A stretch of 64,000 bases of DNA from Segniliparus rugosus ATCC BAA-974 (GTDB lineage: Bacteria; Actinomycetota; Actinomycetes; Mycobacteriales; Mycobacteriaceae): the NCBI RefSeq assembly GCF_000185725.2, contig NZ_KI391954.1:682001-746000 (forward strand), in the 5' to 3' direction. A program made the position numbers and the translations under genes. Below are positions 8,888 through 16,500 of the stretch, in pieces. The notes under the pieces were generated by a model. It ran no database searches, was not told the origin of the DNA, and saw only the letters and a list, made by a program, of their open reading frames with translations. Every line of letters begins with the position of its first letter. Positions within the stretch are counted from its first letter, which is position 1.

Positions 8888-10033
8888 ATGAGGCGAACCC
8901 TGTTCGACGAGGAGCACGATCTCTTCCGGCAGTCTTTTCGGACATTGCTGGAGCAGCACGCCGTCCCGCATCGGGAAGCATGGCTTGAATCCGGCGTCGT
9001 GGACCGCGAACTGTGGCTCGAAGCGGGCAAGGGCGGCTTTCTCGGGATGTCCGTCCCCGCCGAGTTCGGCGGCGGCGGGGGAGAAGAGGACTTCCGGTTC
9101 AACACGGTCATCCTCGAAGAGCTCGCCCAGGCGAGGACGACCGGCGTCGGCATTCCGCTGCACAACGACGTGGTGCAGCCGTATTTGACCGATTTGGCGA
9201 ACGAGGAGCAAAAGCAGCGCTGGCTCCCAGGGTTCTGCTCAGGCGAGATCATCACCGCCATCGCCATGACGGAGCCGGGCACCGGCAGCGACCTGCAGGG
9301 CATCAAGACGACCGCCGTGCGCAAAGGCGACGACTGGCTGCTCAACGGGGCGAAGACCTTCATCACCAACGGCATCAACGCGGATTTGGTGATCGTTGTG
9401 GCGCAGACCGAGCCGGGGTCGGGCGCGAAGGGGCTCGCCTTGTTCGTCGTCGAGCGCGGCATGCCCGGCTTCGAGCGGGGCCGCAAGCTCGACAAGATCG
9501 GTCTGCGGGCGCAGGACACCGCCGAGCTGTTCTTCGAGGACGTGCTCGTTCCTCGGGAGAACGTGCTCGGCGAGGTCGGGCAGGGTTTTGCCTATCTGAT
9601 GCGGAACCTGCCGCAGGAGCGGCTCTCGATCGCGGTCGGCGCCGCGGCGGCGATCGACTTCGCGCTGCAGACGACCTTGGAGTACGTGCAGAACCGGCAG
9701 GCGTTCGGCAAGCCGGTCGGGAAGTTCCAGAACACCAGGTTCGAGCTGGCGGAGCTGACGGCCGAGCAGGCGGCGGTGCGGGCGCTGGTCGACCGCAGCA
9801 TCGAATTCCATCTCCGGAACGAGCTGTCGATCCAGGACGCGGCCATCGCGAAGCTGTACGCGACCGAGCGCCAGCTGCACGTGGTGGACCGCTGCCTGCA
9901 GCTGCACGGCGGGTACGGCTACATGCTGGAGTACCCGATCGCGCAGGCGTACGTGGACTCTCGGGTGCAGACCATCTACGGCGGCACCTCCGAGATCATG
10001 AAAGAGATCATCGGCAGATCCCTGGGGCTGTAG
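8888..10033 (+). CDS. Acyl-CoA dehydrogenase, FadE20 type, copy 2 (catalytic Glu replaced by Gln)
   Basis: Paralogue of the gene at 5266, also 381 residues and very similar throughout, including AMTEPGTGSDLQGIKT, NLPQERLSIAVGAAA, RQAFGKPVGKFQ and IYGGTSEIMKEI. By position beside lexA and by similarity it is the better positional match to M. tuberculosis fadE20 (Rv2724c). The residue aligned with the LCAD-type catalytic glutamate is Gln261 (codon CAG at 9668-9670) where copy 1 has Glu261 (GAG), while the alternative MCAD-type position is Gly. It may be catalytically impaired or use another base. Start ATG 8888 follows GGAGAAACG. The 163-nt AT-richer upstream region probably holds the promoter. 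A 31-bp hairpin follows the stop. Confidence 0.9.
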   Translation: MRRTLFDEEHDLFRQSFRTLLEQHAVPHREAWLESGVVDRELWLEAGKGGFLGMSVPAEFGGGGGEEDFRFNTVILEELAQARTTGVGIPLHNDVVQPYLTDLANEEQKQRWLPGFCSGEIITAIAMTEPGTGSDLQGIKTTAVRKGDDWLLNGAKTFITNGINADLVIVVAQTEPGSGAKGLALFVVERGMPGFERGRKLDKIGLRAQDTAELFFEDVLVPRENVLGEVGQGFAYLMRNLPQERLSIAVGAAAAIDFALQTTLEYVQNRQAFGKPVGKFQNTRFELAELTAEQAAVRALVDRSIEFHLRNELSIQDAAIAKLYATERQLHVVDRCLQLHGGYGYMLEYPIAQAYVDSRVQTIYGGTSEIMKEIIGRSLGL

Positions 10034-10039
10034 TTTTCC

Positions 10040-10106
10040 CGCCCGGCACGGAAATGCGGGAGCCCCGGCCAAATTGGCCGGGGCTCCCGCATTTCCGTGC
10101 CGGGCG
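10040..10106. terminator. Bidirectional hairpin, perfect 31-bp stem
   Basis: Bases 10040-10070 and 10076-10106 are exact reverse complements, with the loop AAATT. The structure fills the gap between the convergent fadE copy 2 and lexA genes, and its right arm abuts the lexA stop codon at 10107. There is no T-run on either side, so it is of the I-shaped type common in mycobacteria. The stem is unusually long for a terminator. Confidence 0.8.
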
Positions 10107-10946
10107 TTAGAGCACAGGGGTGAGTTTGCGCAAGACTGCGATCACTTTGCCGAGGATCTTCGCCTTCTCGCCCCGGAAGGGCTGGTACGCCTTGTTCTCA
10201 GGGTAGAGCCAGACCTCTCGCCCGTGCCTGCGCAAGGTCTTCACGGTGGCCTCGTCCTCGAACATGGCCGCGACGATCTCGCCGTCGTAGACCGGCGTCT
10301 TGGTTTGGCGGATGACGACCCAGTCCCCGTCGTGGATGCCCGCGTCGACCATGGAGTCGCCGGCCACGGAGAGCAAGAACGCGGCCTCGGTGCCGACGAG
10401 CTCCCGTGGGAGCGGGAAGAGGTCTTCCACGTGCTCTTCTGCCAGCACCGGCGCGCCGGCCGCGATCCGGCCGACGAGCGGGACCAGGACGGCTGTGGGG
10501 GTCGGCTGCTCGGGCTGCTCTTCGCTTTCCGGGGTCAGCTCGCCGCTCGGGGCGGAGATGGAGCGGGTGTCCACCGCGCGGGGGCGGTTCGCCTCCCTGC
10601 GCAAGTAGCCTTTCTGCTGGAGCGAGCGCAACTGGTGGGCCACCGAAGACGTGGAGGCGAGCCCTGCCGCCTCGCCGATCTCTCGGATGCTGGGCGGGAA
10701 GCCGCGCTCTCGGATGGAGGAGCGGATGATCTCGAGGATCTCCTGCTGCCTCGGGCTCAGCTCCGGCGGCGGCGGAGTCACTTTGACTTCGGCGAGGGGA
10801 GCGGGCTCCGGCGAGCCGTTGTCGGGCTCGGCCGCAGGGGTGTTCTTCTTCACACTTTTTGCCGAAGCTTTGGTTTCGCCTGAAGCGGCGGCCTGCTTCT
10901 TGTTCTTGGTGTTCGAGGTTTTGGCCGAACGGCTTTGGGATGGCAT
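10107..10946 (-). CDS. lexA: SOS repressor LexA
   Basis: LexA represses DNA-damage genes and cleaves itself when RecA filaments form. The 279-residue protein has an unusual low-complexity N-terminal extension of about 60 residues rich in Lys, Ser, Ala and Pro, then the winged-helix domain (LSPRQQEILEIIRSSIRERG, about 63-82, and SIREIGEAAGLASTSSV). The self-cleavage site is Ala163-Gly164 in GRIAAGAPV, with catalytic Ser198 (GDSMVDAGI) and Lys236 (EATVKTLRR). It is divergent from an SOS-linked membrane gene, as in M. tuberculosis. Its own promoter at 11114-11142 overlaps a LexA box, giving autoregulation. Confidence 0.96.
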   Translation of the reverse strand: MPSQSRSAKTSNTKNKKQAAASGETKASAKSVKKNTPAAEPDNGSPEPAPLAEVKVTPPPPELSPRQQEILEIIRSSIRERGFPPSIREIGEAAGLASTSSVAHQLRSLQQKGYLRREANRPRAVDTRSISAPSGELTPESEEQPEQPTPTAVLVPLVGRIAAGAPVLAEEHVEDLFPLPRELVGTEAAFLLSVAGDSMVDAGIHDGDWVVIRQTKTPVYDGEIVAAMFEDEATVKTLRRHGREVWLYPENKAYQPFRGEKAKILGKVIAVLRKLTPVL

Positions 10947-11113
10947 GGCAACCTTTCTTTCATGCTCCTGAAGTGGGGATTTTTCCCTCTGGCCGTGATC
11001 GATTCGCAGTGCGGCAATCCCCTCGCTGATTCATTTTTCTCGGGGTTGTGCCCCCTGGCGGCGGCTCCTTGCTCCATGAGGCCGGACTCTCCGGCCAGCT
11101 TCCGTCCTTGCCA

Positions 11114-11142
11114 ACTATAACGGATTGACATTCATTCTTCAA
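11114..11142 (-). promoter_or_regulatory. lexA promoter
   Basis: On the minus strand, TTGAAG (11142-11137), a 17-nt spacer and TATAGT (11119-11114). The -35 element overlaps the LexA box at 11139-11154, as expected for autorepression. The leader to the lexA start is about 160 nt. Confidence 0.6.
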
Positions 11143-11154
11143 ACACGTGTTCGT
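11139..11154. promoter_or_regulatory. LexA box 1
   Basis: TCAAACACGTGTTCGT, matching the mycobacterial consensus TCGAAC-N4-GTTCGA at 10 of 12 fixed positions. It overlaps the -35 of lexA. Confidence 0.65.
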
Positions 11155-11208
11155 TGGTGTCGGGGTTTTTGTCGGCGCTCCGTGCTATATATCCATCATG
11201 CGCGTTCA

Positions 11209-11224
11209 TCGAATACGCGTTCGC
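11209..11224. promoter_or_regulatory. LexA box 2
   Basis: TCGAATACGCGTTCGC, 10 of 12 consensus positions, with a CGAA/TTCG palindrome. It lies 18 nt upstream of the ATG at 11242 and downstream of a TATATA sequence at 11186, so bound LexA would block transcription into that gene. Confidence 0.65.
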
Positions 11225-11241
11225 TTGAGAAAGGAGCTGTG

Positions 11242-11610
11242 ATGAGCGAGGTTATGACTGCGGCGCGGAGCGGCCGAGCGGTTCCGCAACGGCTTGTCGC
11301 CGGGAGAGTCTGCTCGAACGCGCCGCTGGTCGGCGGCGTTCGGCGCGTTTCGCCTGGCGGCGCTCCGGCGCAGAAGCCTGGTTGCGCCCGCGCGCCGATC
11401 AAGACCGTCCAACCGGAGCTGCCGCGAGTGAGCGGGGCCTCGGCGATGCTCACCGCCGTGCTGCTCGTCGCCATCGCCTTCGGCGTTCTTTTCCTCGGTT
11501 CGTGGCGCCAGTCCTCGGTCGAGGGCGTGTCCGACCAACAGGGCGTTCCGGCGCACGCGGCAGAGATCGCGGCGCAGGCCGATGGCGCGGAAGGGCCGGG
11601 TCGCGAGTGA
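11242..11610 (+). CDS. SOS-associated membrane protein, Rv2719c-like position, no LysM domain
   Basis: A 122-residue protein with a basic, cytoplasmic N-terminus (1-68), one membrane segment (about 69-88, MLTAVLLVAIAFGVLFLGSW) and a short acidic tail. ATG 11242 follows the ribosome site AAGGAGC. In M. tuberculosis the gene here (Rv2719c, ChiZ) is SOS-induced and inhibits division, with a C-terminal LysM domain; in Corynebacterium the syntenic SOS division suppressor is DivS. Here the tail after the membrane segment is only about 34 residues and no LysM sequence follows in any frame before nrdR. A role as an SOS division inhibitor is inferred from position and LexA boxes only. Confidence 0.72.
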   Translation: MSEVMTAARSGRAVPQRLVAGRVCSNAPLVGGVRRVSPGGAPAQKPGCARAPIKTVQPELPRVSGASAMLTAVLLVAIAFGVLFLGSWRQSSVEGVSDQQGVPAHAAEIAAQADGAEGPGRE

Positions 11611-11628
11611 GCGCGCGGACGAGGCCGT

Positions 11629-11634
11629 TATTGT
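11629..11634 (+). promoter_or_regulatory. -10 hexamer before nrdR
   Basis: TATTGT, 6 nt, then ATG 11641, which opens a 19-codon reading frame that is not in the nrdR frame. If transcription starts at 11641 the GGAGG at 11635-11639 would not be in the mRNA. Confidence 0.35.
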
Positions 11635-11640
11635 GGAGGT

Positions 11641-11700
11641 ATGACGGGTCATGTCAGCGTCCACCACAGCATTTCAGGCCATGCACTGCCCGTTCTGTAA
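11641..11700 (+). CDS. Possible 19-residue leader peptide overlapping nrdR start
   Basis: ATG 11641 to TAA 11700 encodes 19 residues, four of them His. It overlaps both candidate nrdR starts (11651 and 11681) in another frame. A -10 hexamer sits at the correct distance for a leaderless start. Evidence is positional only; it may be chance. Confidence 0.2.
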   Translation: MTGHVSVHHSISGHALPVL

Positions 11701-12142
11701 ACACCCGGACACCCGGGTCATGGACTCGCGGGTCGCTGACGAAGGTCGGAGCATCCGCCGCCGCCGCTCGTGCCCGGACTGCGGCAGAAGGTTCACCACG
11801 GTCGAATCCGCCGTGCTCACCGTCGTCAAGCGCAACGGCATCGCCGAGCCGTTCAGCCACGAGAAGGTGATCAAAGGGGTTCGACGCGCCTGCCAGGGGC
11901 GCGATGTGGACGACGACGCGCTGCTCAAACTCGCCAGGGACGTCGAAGACGCCGTGCGCTCGGGCGGAGCGGCGGAGGTGCCCAGCCACGAGATCGGCCT
12001 CGCGATCCTGGGCCCGCTTCGCGACCTGGACGAAGTGGCGTATTTACGATTCGCCTCGGTCTATCGCTCGTTCGACTCGGCGACCGATTTCGAAGCCGCT
12101 ATCAAGGAACTCCGCGAACATCAGAAGTCCCGCGACAGCTAG
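11651..12142 (+). CDS. nrdR: Transcriptional repressor NrdR
   Basis: NrdR represses ribonucleotide reductase genes, sensing ATP/dATP through an ATP-cone. The zinc ribbon is MHCPFC...CPDC (Cys13, Cys16, Cys41, Cys44 from this start), followed by the ATP-cone beginning [11 protein letters not shown]. Two starts are possible: ATG 11651 lies 11 nt after GGAGG, whereas ATG 11681 gives the family's usual MHCPFC N-terminus and 153 residues. The gene ends in a CTAG sequence that also supplies the stop of the convergent PAC2 gene. Context downstream of lexA is the same as in M. tuberculosis (Rv2718c). Confidence 0.93.
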   Translation: MSASTTAFQAMHCPFCKHPDTRVMDSRVADEGRSIRRRRSCPDCGRRFTTVESAVLTVVKRNGIAEPFSHEKVIKGVRRACQGRDVDDDALLKLARDVEDAVRSGGAAEVPSHEIGLAILGPLRDLDEVAYLRFASVYRSFDSATDFEAAIKELREHQKSRDS

Positions 12143-13080
12143 CCCTCGTCCTCGCCGGGGCTCGGTTCCGGGCGGGTGGCGAGGAAGCGCTCGAACTGCG
12201 CTCCGAGCTCTTCGGCGCTCGGCAGCTCTTCGAGTTCGCTCAGCGGAGGCAGCTCGTCCTCGGCGGTCTGCGCGTGGCCGTCGTATTGGTCTTCCAACGC
12301 GGCGATAGCCCGCTGCACCTCGTCGCTCGCGCTGACTTGCTCTTCGATCTGCTCGTGCGTGGCGGCGATGGTCTCGCGCAGCGCCTCCAGCGGCAGCGCG
12401 AGCCCGCTGTTCTGCGCGACTTGTTCGAGCAGGCCGAGCGCGGAAGCGGGGTAGCTCGCGTTGGTGAGGTAATGGGGGACGTACACGGTGAAACCGAGCG
12501 ACGGGATGTCGTGCTGCGCCAATCTGAGTTCGAGCAATGCCGAGGCGCTTCCCGATATCAGCGCTTCGCCGTCGTATTTGCGGTGGTCGGCGATGAGCAC
12601 TGGGTCGGCGGAGTGCGCCATGACAACCGGAGGTCTGGTGTGCGGCACAGCCATCGCGAGGGCGGAGAGCCCGATGCTGCGGGTGACTCCGAAATGCCGG
12701 GCGACTTTCTCGACCGCCGCCACGAACCGTTCCCACATGAGGTCGGGCTCAAGGCCAGCGAGGAGGAGGAACGGGGTCCCGTTCAGATCCCGGAGCCCGT
12801 AGAGCCGCAACAGGGGCTCCTCGTAGTTCGCGAAGCTGTTCTTCGCGAACTTCAGGGGCGGACGGCGGGACCGGTAGTCCAACAGGGCGTCGATGTCGAA
12901 CGTCGCGAGCGCCGTCGCGGGCAAAGACTCCAAAAGGTGCGCCGTGGCGAGCTTCGGGGCTTGCCCCGCGTCGAGGAAGCCCTCCAGCGAATGAATCAGG
13001 ACAAGACCGCCACTGTGGTCCCAGGGATGTGTCGAATCTTCTGGTTCGAGTCGGTACAACTGCGCGGGCTCTTGGTTCAT
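12139..13080 (-). CDS. PAC2 family protein
   Basis: A 313-residue soluble protein of the PAC2 (proteasome assembly chaperone 2-like) family, positional equivalent of M. tuberculosis Rv2714. Recognisable segments include [18 protein letters not shown] near the N-terminus, the [14 protein letters not shown] motif and the central [14 protein letters not shown] region. The C-terminal 60 residues are acidic and proline-rich. Start ATG 13080 is preceded by AGAAGGACG; an upstream in-frame ATG at 13113 has no such site. Actinobacteria carry proteasomes, but a chaperone role for this paralogue is not shown; treat function as unknown. Confidence 0.85.
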   Translation of the reverse strand: MNQEPAQLYRLEPEDSTHPWDHSGGLVLIHSLEGFLDAGQAPKLATAHLLESLPATALATFDIDALLDYRSRRPPLKFAKNSFANYEEPLLRLYGLRDLNGTPFLLLAGLEPDLMWERFVAAVEKVARHFGVTRSIGLSALAMAVPHTRPPVVMAHSADPVLIADHRKYDGEALISGSASALLELRLAQHDIPSLGFTVYVPHYLTNASYPASALGLLEQVAQNSGLALPLEALRETIAATHEQIEEQVSASDEVQRAIAALEDQYDGHAQTAEDELPPLSELEELPSAEELGAQFERFLATRPEPSPGEDEG

Positions 13081-13105
13081 CGTCCTTCTAGGATAAACCC
13101 ACACG

Positions 13106-13134
13106 TTATCCACAGGGAAAATTCGCTTTCCACA
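13106..13134. promoter_or_regulatory. DnaA-box-like pair
   Basis: TTATCCACA at 13106-13114 is a perfect E. coli-type DnaA box; CTTTCCACA at 13126-13134 is a weaker match. Spacing is about two helical turns, in the divergent PAC2/DUF4192 promoter region. One perfect 9-mer could occur by chance in a window this size. Confidence 0.3.
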
Positions 13135-13195
13135 GATCTGTCAGCAAGACCGAAAAGCGGGTCGGAGCGTCGGACCTCGGGCAGATCCTACGGGT

Positions 13196-14206
13196 ATGAC
13201 CGGACAATGGAACACCCAGAGGAACAGCTCGTGCCACGCCCTCGACGAACCGAGCCGCCTTATCGCCGTGCTCCCGGCGTTGTTGGGCTTCGCGCCCCGC
13301 GACTCCCTTGTGGTTGTGACGCTGACCGCCCGCCCGCCGAAGCAGGTCGGGTATGTGCTGCGCGTCGATCTCGACGGATTGACCGATGAGACGCTCGCCC
13401 GGATCCGCCCCCTCCTCGCGGTCGAGGCGGAAGAGTCCGGGACGGGCGATTTTGCGCTTGTCGTTCTCGGCGGCGGGAAGAGATCGGACTATCTGGCGCT
13501 GTGCGCCAGATTCGTCGAACGGGCTCTGCCCTTCGGCTCCCGGTTGTCGATGGCGTCCTGTGCCGCGTCAACCGGGCCCGGAGCGGTATGGCAGTCGTTG
13601 ATCGGCCCTCGCGCGCACGGATTCGTCGCAGATCCTCGTGCCCTTCCGGCTTACGCGGCAGGCGTTCTCCGAGGCGACGTTCTCGCGCACAGCCGCGAGC
13701 AGCTTCGAGAACTGCTGGAGCCGCACAAGAGGGATCAGGGCAGAACCCTCTTGGCGATGCGCCGTTTGACGCGCGACGGCTTGTTCCGGCGAAGCGGCGT
13801 CGCTGCTGCTGCCGTGTCCGAGATGCTCGAGGCGATCCGGCTTCCGCAGCGCCCGGCGCAGCTCGCGCCGGAGCAGGCGGCGCGTTTCGCGGTCGCGCTC
13901 GGCGAGCGGGGCCTGCGGAACCGGCTGATCTCGGCGACGGTCGAGGCCGCCGAGACCGGGCTCGGTGGAGCCGAGCTGTTATGGTCGCGGCTTGTTCCGG
14001 CGCTCCCGGATGCCGAGCGCGCGGAAGCCGCTGTCCTGTTGGCGTTGGCTTGGTACGCCCGTGGCAGAGGGGCGGCCGCGCGCGTCGCGCTCGAAACAGC
14101 CCTCGACGCGGCTCCGGGGCATGAACTCGCGCAATTGCTCGAGGCCTGCCTCTTCACGGGCGTGCGCCCGTCTGCCCTGCGGGTCTTGGTCCAGCGCGGC
14201 GGCTAG
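13196..14206 (+). CDS. DUF4192 domain protein
   Basis: A 336-residue protein with the DUF4192 opening (SRLIAVLPALLGFAPRDSLVVVTL, in which the LGFxPxxSLV core is diagnostic). The C-terminal third contains a TPR-like alanine-rich helical segment (LPDAERAEAAVLLALAWYARGRGAAARVALE region). No signal peptide. DUF4192 proteins are common in Actinobacteria and have no assigned function. It ends in CTAG at 14203-14206, sharing bases with the stop of convergent ideR, the same arrangement as nrdR/PAC2. Confidence 0.85.
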   Translation: MTGQWNTQRNSSCHALDEPSRLIAVLPALLGFAPRDSLVVVTLTARPPKQVGYVLRVDLDGLTDETLARIRPLLAVEAEESGTGDFALVVLGGGKRSDYLALCARFVERALPFGSRLSMASCAASTGPGAVWQSLIGPRAHGFVADPRALPAYAAGVLRGDVLAHSREQLRELLEPHKRDQGRTLLAMRRLTRDGLFRRSGVAAAAVSEMLEAIRLPQRPAQLAPEQAARFAVALGERGLRNRLISATVEAAETGLGGAELLWSRLVPALPDAERAEAAVLLALAWYARGRGAAARVALETALDAAPGHELAQLLEACLFTGVRPSALRVLVQRGG

Positions 14207-14892
14207 ACCTTCTCGACCTGGACGGCGTGGGCCAGGTCCGAGGGGAGTTCCACGCTCTCATGGCCGGGAACGCCGATGATCACGCTTTGGCTGCGCACCT
14301 CGGCTGTGACTTTCGCGTCGGGAACGGCCCCAGCTTTGCGGAATTGGGCGATCAGGTCGATGTCCGCTTGCACGTGCTCGGCCAGGCGGCGGATCACGAC
14401 GGGGATCGGCCCGCCTCTCGGCAGCTCGCTGAGCCGGGTCAGCCCTTCGTCCGGGGATTTGCCCGCGCTGCTCTCGCCAAGGTCGGAGAGGCCGGGGATG
14501 GGGTTCCCGTACGGCGAGCTCACCGGGTGCCCCAGCACGTCCACGAGCCGTCGCTCGACCTCGTCGCTCATGACATGCTCCCACCGGCACGCCTCCGCGT
14601 GCGCATGCTCCCACTGCAGCCCGATGATGTCGACCAACAGCCGCTCGGCGAGCCGGTGCTTGCGCATGACCGCCACCGCGCGGATCCGGCCTTTGTCGGT
14701 CAGCTCCAGCCGCCGGTCGTCGCGGACGACCAGCAGCCCGTCGCGCTCCATCCGCGAAACAGTTTGGCTCACCGTCGGGCCGCTCTGCTCGAGACGGTCC
14801 GCGATTCGGGCCCGCAACGGGGGAATGCCTTCCTCTTCGAGGTCGTAGATGGTGCGGAGATACATCTCCGTGGTATCGACGAGGTCGTTCAT
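14203..14892 (-). CDS. ideR: Iron-dependent repressor IdeR
   Basis: IdeR binds Fe2+ and represses siderophore synthesis while activating iron storage. The 229-residue protein starts MNDLVDTTEMYLRTIYDLEEEG, the DtxR-family winged helix. Metal-site residues are visible in the dimerisation domain (HRLAERLL, EHAHAEACRWEHVMS with Cys and His ligands), and an SH3-like FeoA domain occupies about 150-229. ATG 14892 is the family start. TAACAT lies 7 nt upstream, overlapping the sigB stop, so it can be transcribed alone or with upstream sigB, as in M. tuberculosis. Confidence 0.96.
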   Translation of the reverse strand: MNDLVDTTEMYLRTIYDLEEEGIPPLRARIADRLEQSGPTVSQTVSRMERDGLLVVRDDRRLELTDKGRIRAVAVMRKHRLAERLLVDIIGLQWEHAHAEACRWEHVMSDEVERRLVDVLGHPVSSPYGNPIPGLSDLGESSAGKSPDEGLTRLSELPRGGPIPVVIRRLAEHVQADIDLIAQFRKAGAVPDAKVTAEVRSQSVIIGVPGHESVELPSDLAHAVQVEKV

Positions 14893-14899
14893 ACCGACT

Positions 14900-14905
14900 A
14901 TGTTA
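14900..14905 (-). promoter_or_regulatory. -10 hexamer of putative leaderless ideR promoter
   Basis: Minus strand TAACAT, 7 nt, ATG 14892. It overlaps the last codons of sigB. Confidence 0.4.
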
Positions 14906-16045
14906 GCTCGCGTACGAGCGCAGGCGCTCGGCTCGATCGCCATTGCGCAGTTTGACCATGACCTCGCGCTCAATCTGCCGGACGCGCTCTCGTGAGAGGC
15001 TGAAAATCTTTCCGATTTGATCCAGCGTCCGAGGCTGGCCGTCGTCGAGGCCGTAGCGCAGCCGGATGACTTGTTGCTCGGAATCGGACAGCGTCGCGAG
15101 CACGCTGCGGACATCGCGATGCAGGAATCCGGCGATCACGGCGTTCTCCGCGGAGGCGCCCTCGGAGTCCTCGATGAAATCGCCGAGCGGAGCCTCTTCG
15201 TCCGCGCCGACCGGCATGTCCAGGCTCACCGGGTCTCTGCTGTGGTCAAGGAGGTCCGCGATGCGGTGCTCGGGGATGCCGGTCTCGCGGGACAGCTCTT
15301 CGCTCGTCGCCTCCCTGCCGAGCTGCTGGTGCAGTTCGCGCTTGATGCGGGAGAGCTTGTTCACCTGCTCCACCAAATGCACGGGCAGCCGGATCGTGCG
15401 GCTTTGGTCCGCGACGCCCCTGGTGATGGCCTGACGGATCCACCAGGTCGCATAGGTCGAGAATTTGAAGCCCTTCGAGTAATCGAATTTCTCCATGGCC
15501 CGGATGAGGCCGAGGTTGCCCTCTTGGATCAGATCCAGCAGCGGGATCCCACGTCCGGTGTAGCGCTTGGCGAGGGAGACGACGAGGCGCAAATTCGCCT
15601 CAAGCAAATGCGTGCGCGCGGCTCGTCCGTCGCGGACCACGGCTTTCAGCTCGCGCCGACGCTGCGGCGTGAGCCCTTCGGACGTGTTGATCAGGTGCTC
15701 CGCGTACAGGCCGGCCTCGATGCTCTTCGCGAGCGTCACTTCGTCCTCCGCGGTGAGCAGGGCCGTGCGCCCAATGCCGTTGAGGTAGACGCGGACCAAG
15801 TCCGCCGCGGGGCTCTGCGTGTCGAGGTCTTCCTGCAGCCGCTCGCTCGCGACGTGGAGCCGCCCTGGGGCTTCGGCGATCTCCTCGGCCGAAGCGTCGG
15901 CCTCGAGTTCGACTTCGGCCTCTTCCGGGGCGTTCACGACAGATTTCACCTCAGCGACTTGCCGTTTGGCGCTTCGCGCCGCTTTCTTCGCCACGTCGAA
16001 GCTCGCAGGTGCGGATTGTGATGCCGATTTGACAGCGTTTGCCAT
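14903..16045 (-). CDS. sigB: RNA polymerase sigma factor SigB
   Basis: Group 2 principal-like sigma factor, 380 residues. Region 1.2 begins at [21 protein letters not shown], region 2 contains [21 protein letters not shown] and [20 protein letters not shown], and region 4.2 holds the helix-turn-helix [20 protein letters not shown]. The N-terminal 75 residues are variable and shorter than in SigA, supporting sigB over sigA. It is next to ideR as in M. tuberculosis. ATG 16045 is preceded by AGGAAGG. A possible ECF-type promoter lies upstream, in line with stress control of sigB in mycobacteria. Confidence 0.93.
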   Translation of the reverse strand: MANAVKSASQSAPASFDVAKKAARSAKRQVAEVKSVVNAPEEAEVELEADASAEEIAEAPGRLHVASERLQEDLDTQSPAADLVRVYLNGIGRTALLTAEDEVTLAKSIEAGLYAEHLINTSEGLTPQRRRELKAVVRDGRAARTHLLEANLRLVVSLAKRYTGRGIPLLDLIQEGNLGLIRAMEKFDYSKGFKFSTYATWWIRQAITRGVADQSRTIRLPVHLVEQVNKLSRIKRELHQQLGREATSEELSRETGIPEHRIADLLDHSRDPVSLDMPVGADEEAPLGDFIEDSEGASAENAVIAGFLHRDVRSVLATLSDSEQQVIRLRYGLDDGQPRTLDQIGKIFSLSRERVRQIEREVMVKLRNGDRAERLRSYAS

Positions 16046-16082
16046 ATTGCTGACCTTCCTCTCTCGGACGGCTTACAGGGTT

Positions 16083-16109
16083 TAACGCGTCGGAGACGGG
16101 AAATGTTTC
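16083..16109 (-). promoter_or_regulatory. Possible ECF-type promoter of sigB
   Basis: Minus strand GAAAC (16109-16105), 17 nt, CGTTA (16087-16083), similar to SigE/SigH-type GGAAC-N-CGTT promoters that control sigB in mycobacteria. The first G of the -35 is missing. Confidence 0.35.
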
Positions 16110-16119
16110 GTGTCCTAGG

Positions 16120-16500
16120 TCACAATTCTGTCGCGGGCCGCCCAAGGTCGACGACGGACGCGGGCCGCCCAAGGTCGACGACGGAGCGGTCTCTGCCGAT
16201 GACGGGCTGCGCATCGCCAGAGCCGCCCTGGGAGGGGGAGAGCATGTCCGTCTTCTGTTTGCGCTTGGGCGGGCGGTCGTTGGCGATGAGCACGGCCATC
16301 CACGGCAATGGGATCGAAGCGGCGAGGATGGCCATCGCCAAGATGCCGTTGTGCAGTTCGGCGTACACCAGGGAGGCGAGGATGAAGAGCGGAATCCGGA
16401 ACGACATCATGATCGTGTACTTCCGGACGCGAGCGCGCTGCTGATCCTGGAGCGAGGGTTCGGCCTCGGTGATCAGGGACGGCTCGGGTCGCTGCGCCAT
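16120..16500 (-). CDS. DUF3099 membrane protein
   Basis: A 126-residue protein whose segment RARVRKYTIMMSFRIPLFIL through PWMAVLIANDRPP is the DUF3099 domain with two membrane helices (about 33-50 and 55-75). It corresponds to M. tuberculosis Rv2709. The C-terminus contains a duplicated RPASVVDLG unit created by a perfect 27-bp tandem repeat. The start codon (16498-16500) lies within a long palindrome shared with the divergent DUF3039 gene; with -10 TAGACT 7 nt away it is expected to be leaderless. Function unknown. Confidence 0.82.
   Translation of the reverse strand: MAQRPEPSLITEAEPSLQDQQRARVRKYTIMMSFRIPLFILASLVYAELHNGILAMAILAASIPLPWMAVLIANDRPPKRKQKTDMLSPSQGGSGDAQPVIGRDRSVVDLGRPASVVDLGRPATEL
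16132..16185. repeat. 27-bp perfect tandem duplication in the DUF3099 gene
   Basis: Two identical adjacent 27-bp units (16132-16158 and 16159-16185), each beginning CGCGGGCCGCCCAAGGTCGA. They encode two copies of RPASVVDLG near the protein C-terminus, with a degenerate third copy (DRSVVDLG) before them. The unit preserves frame. Confidence 0.9.
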
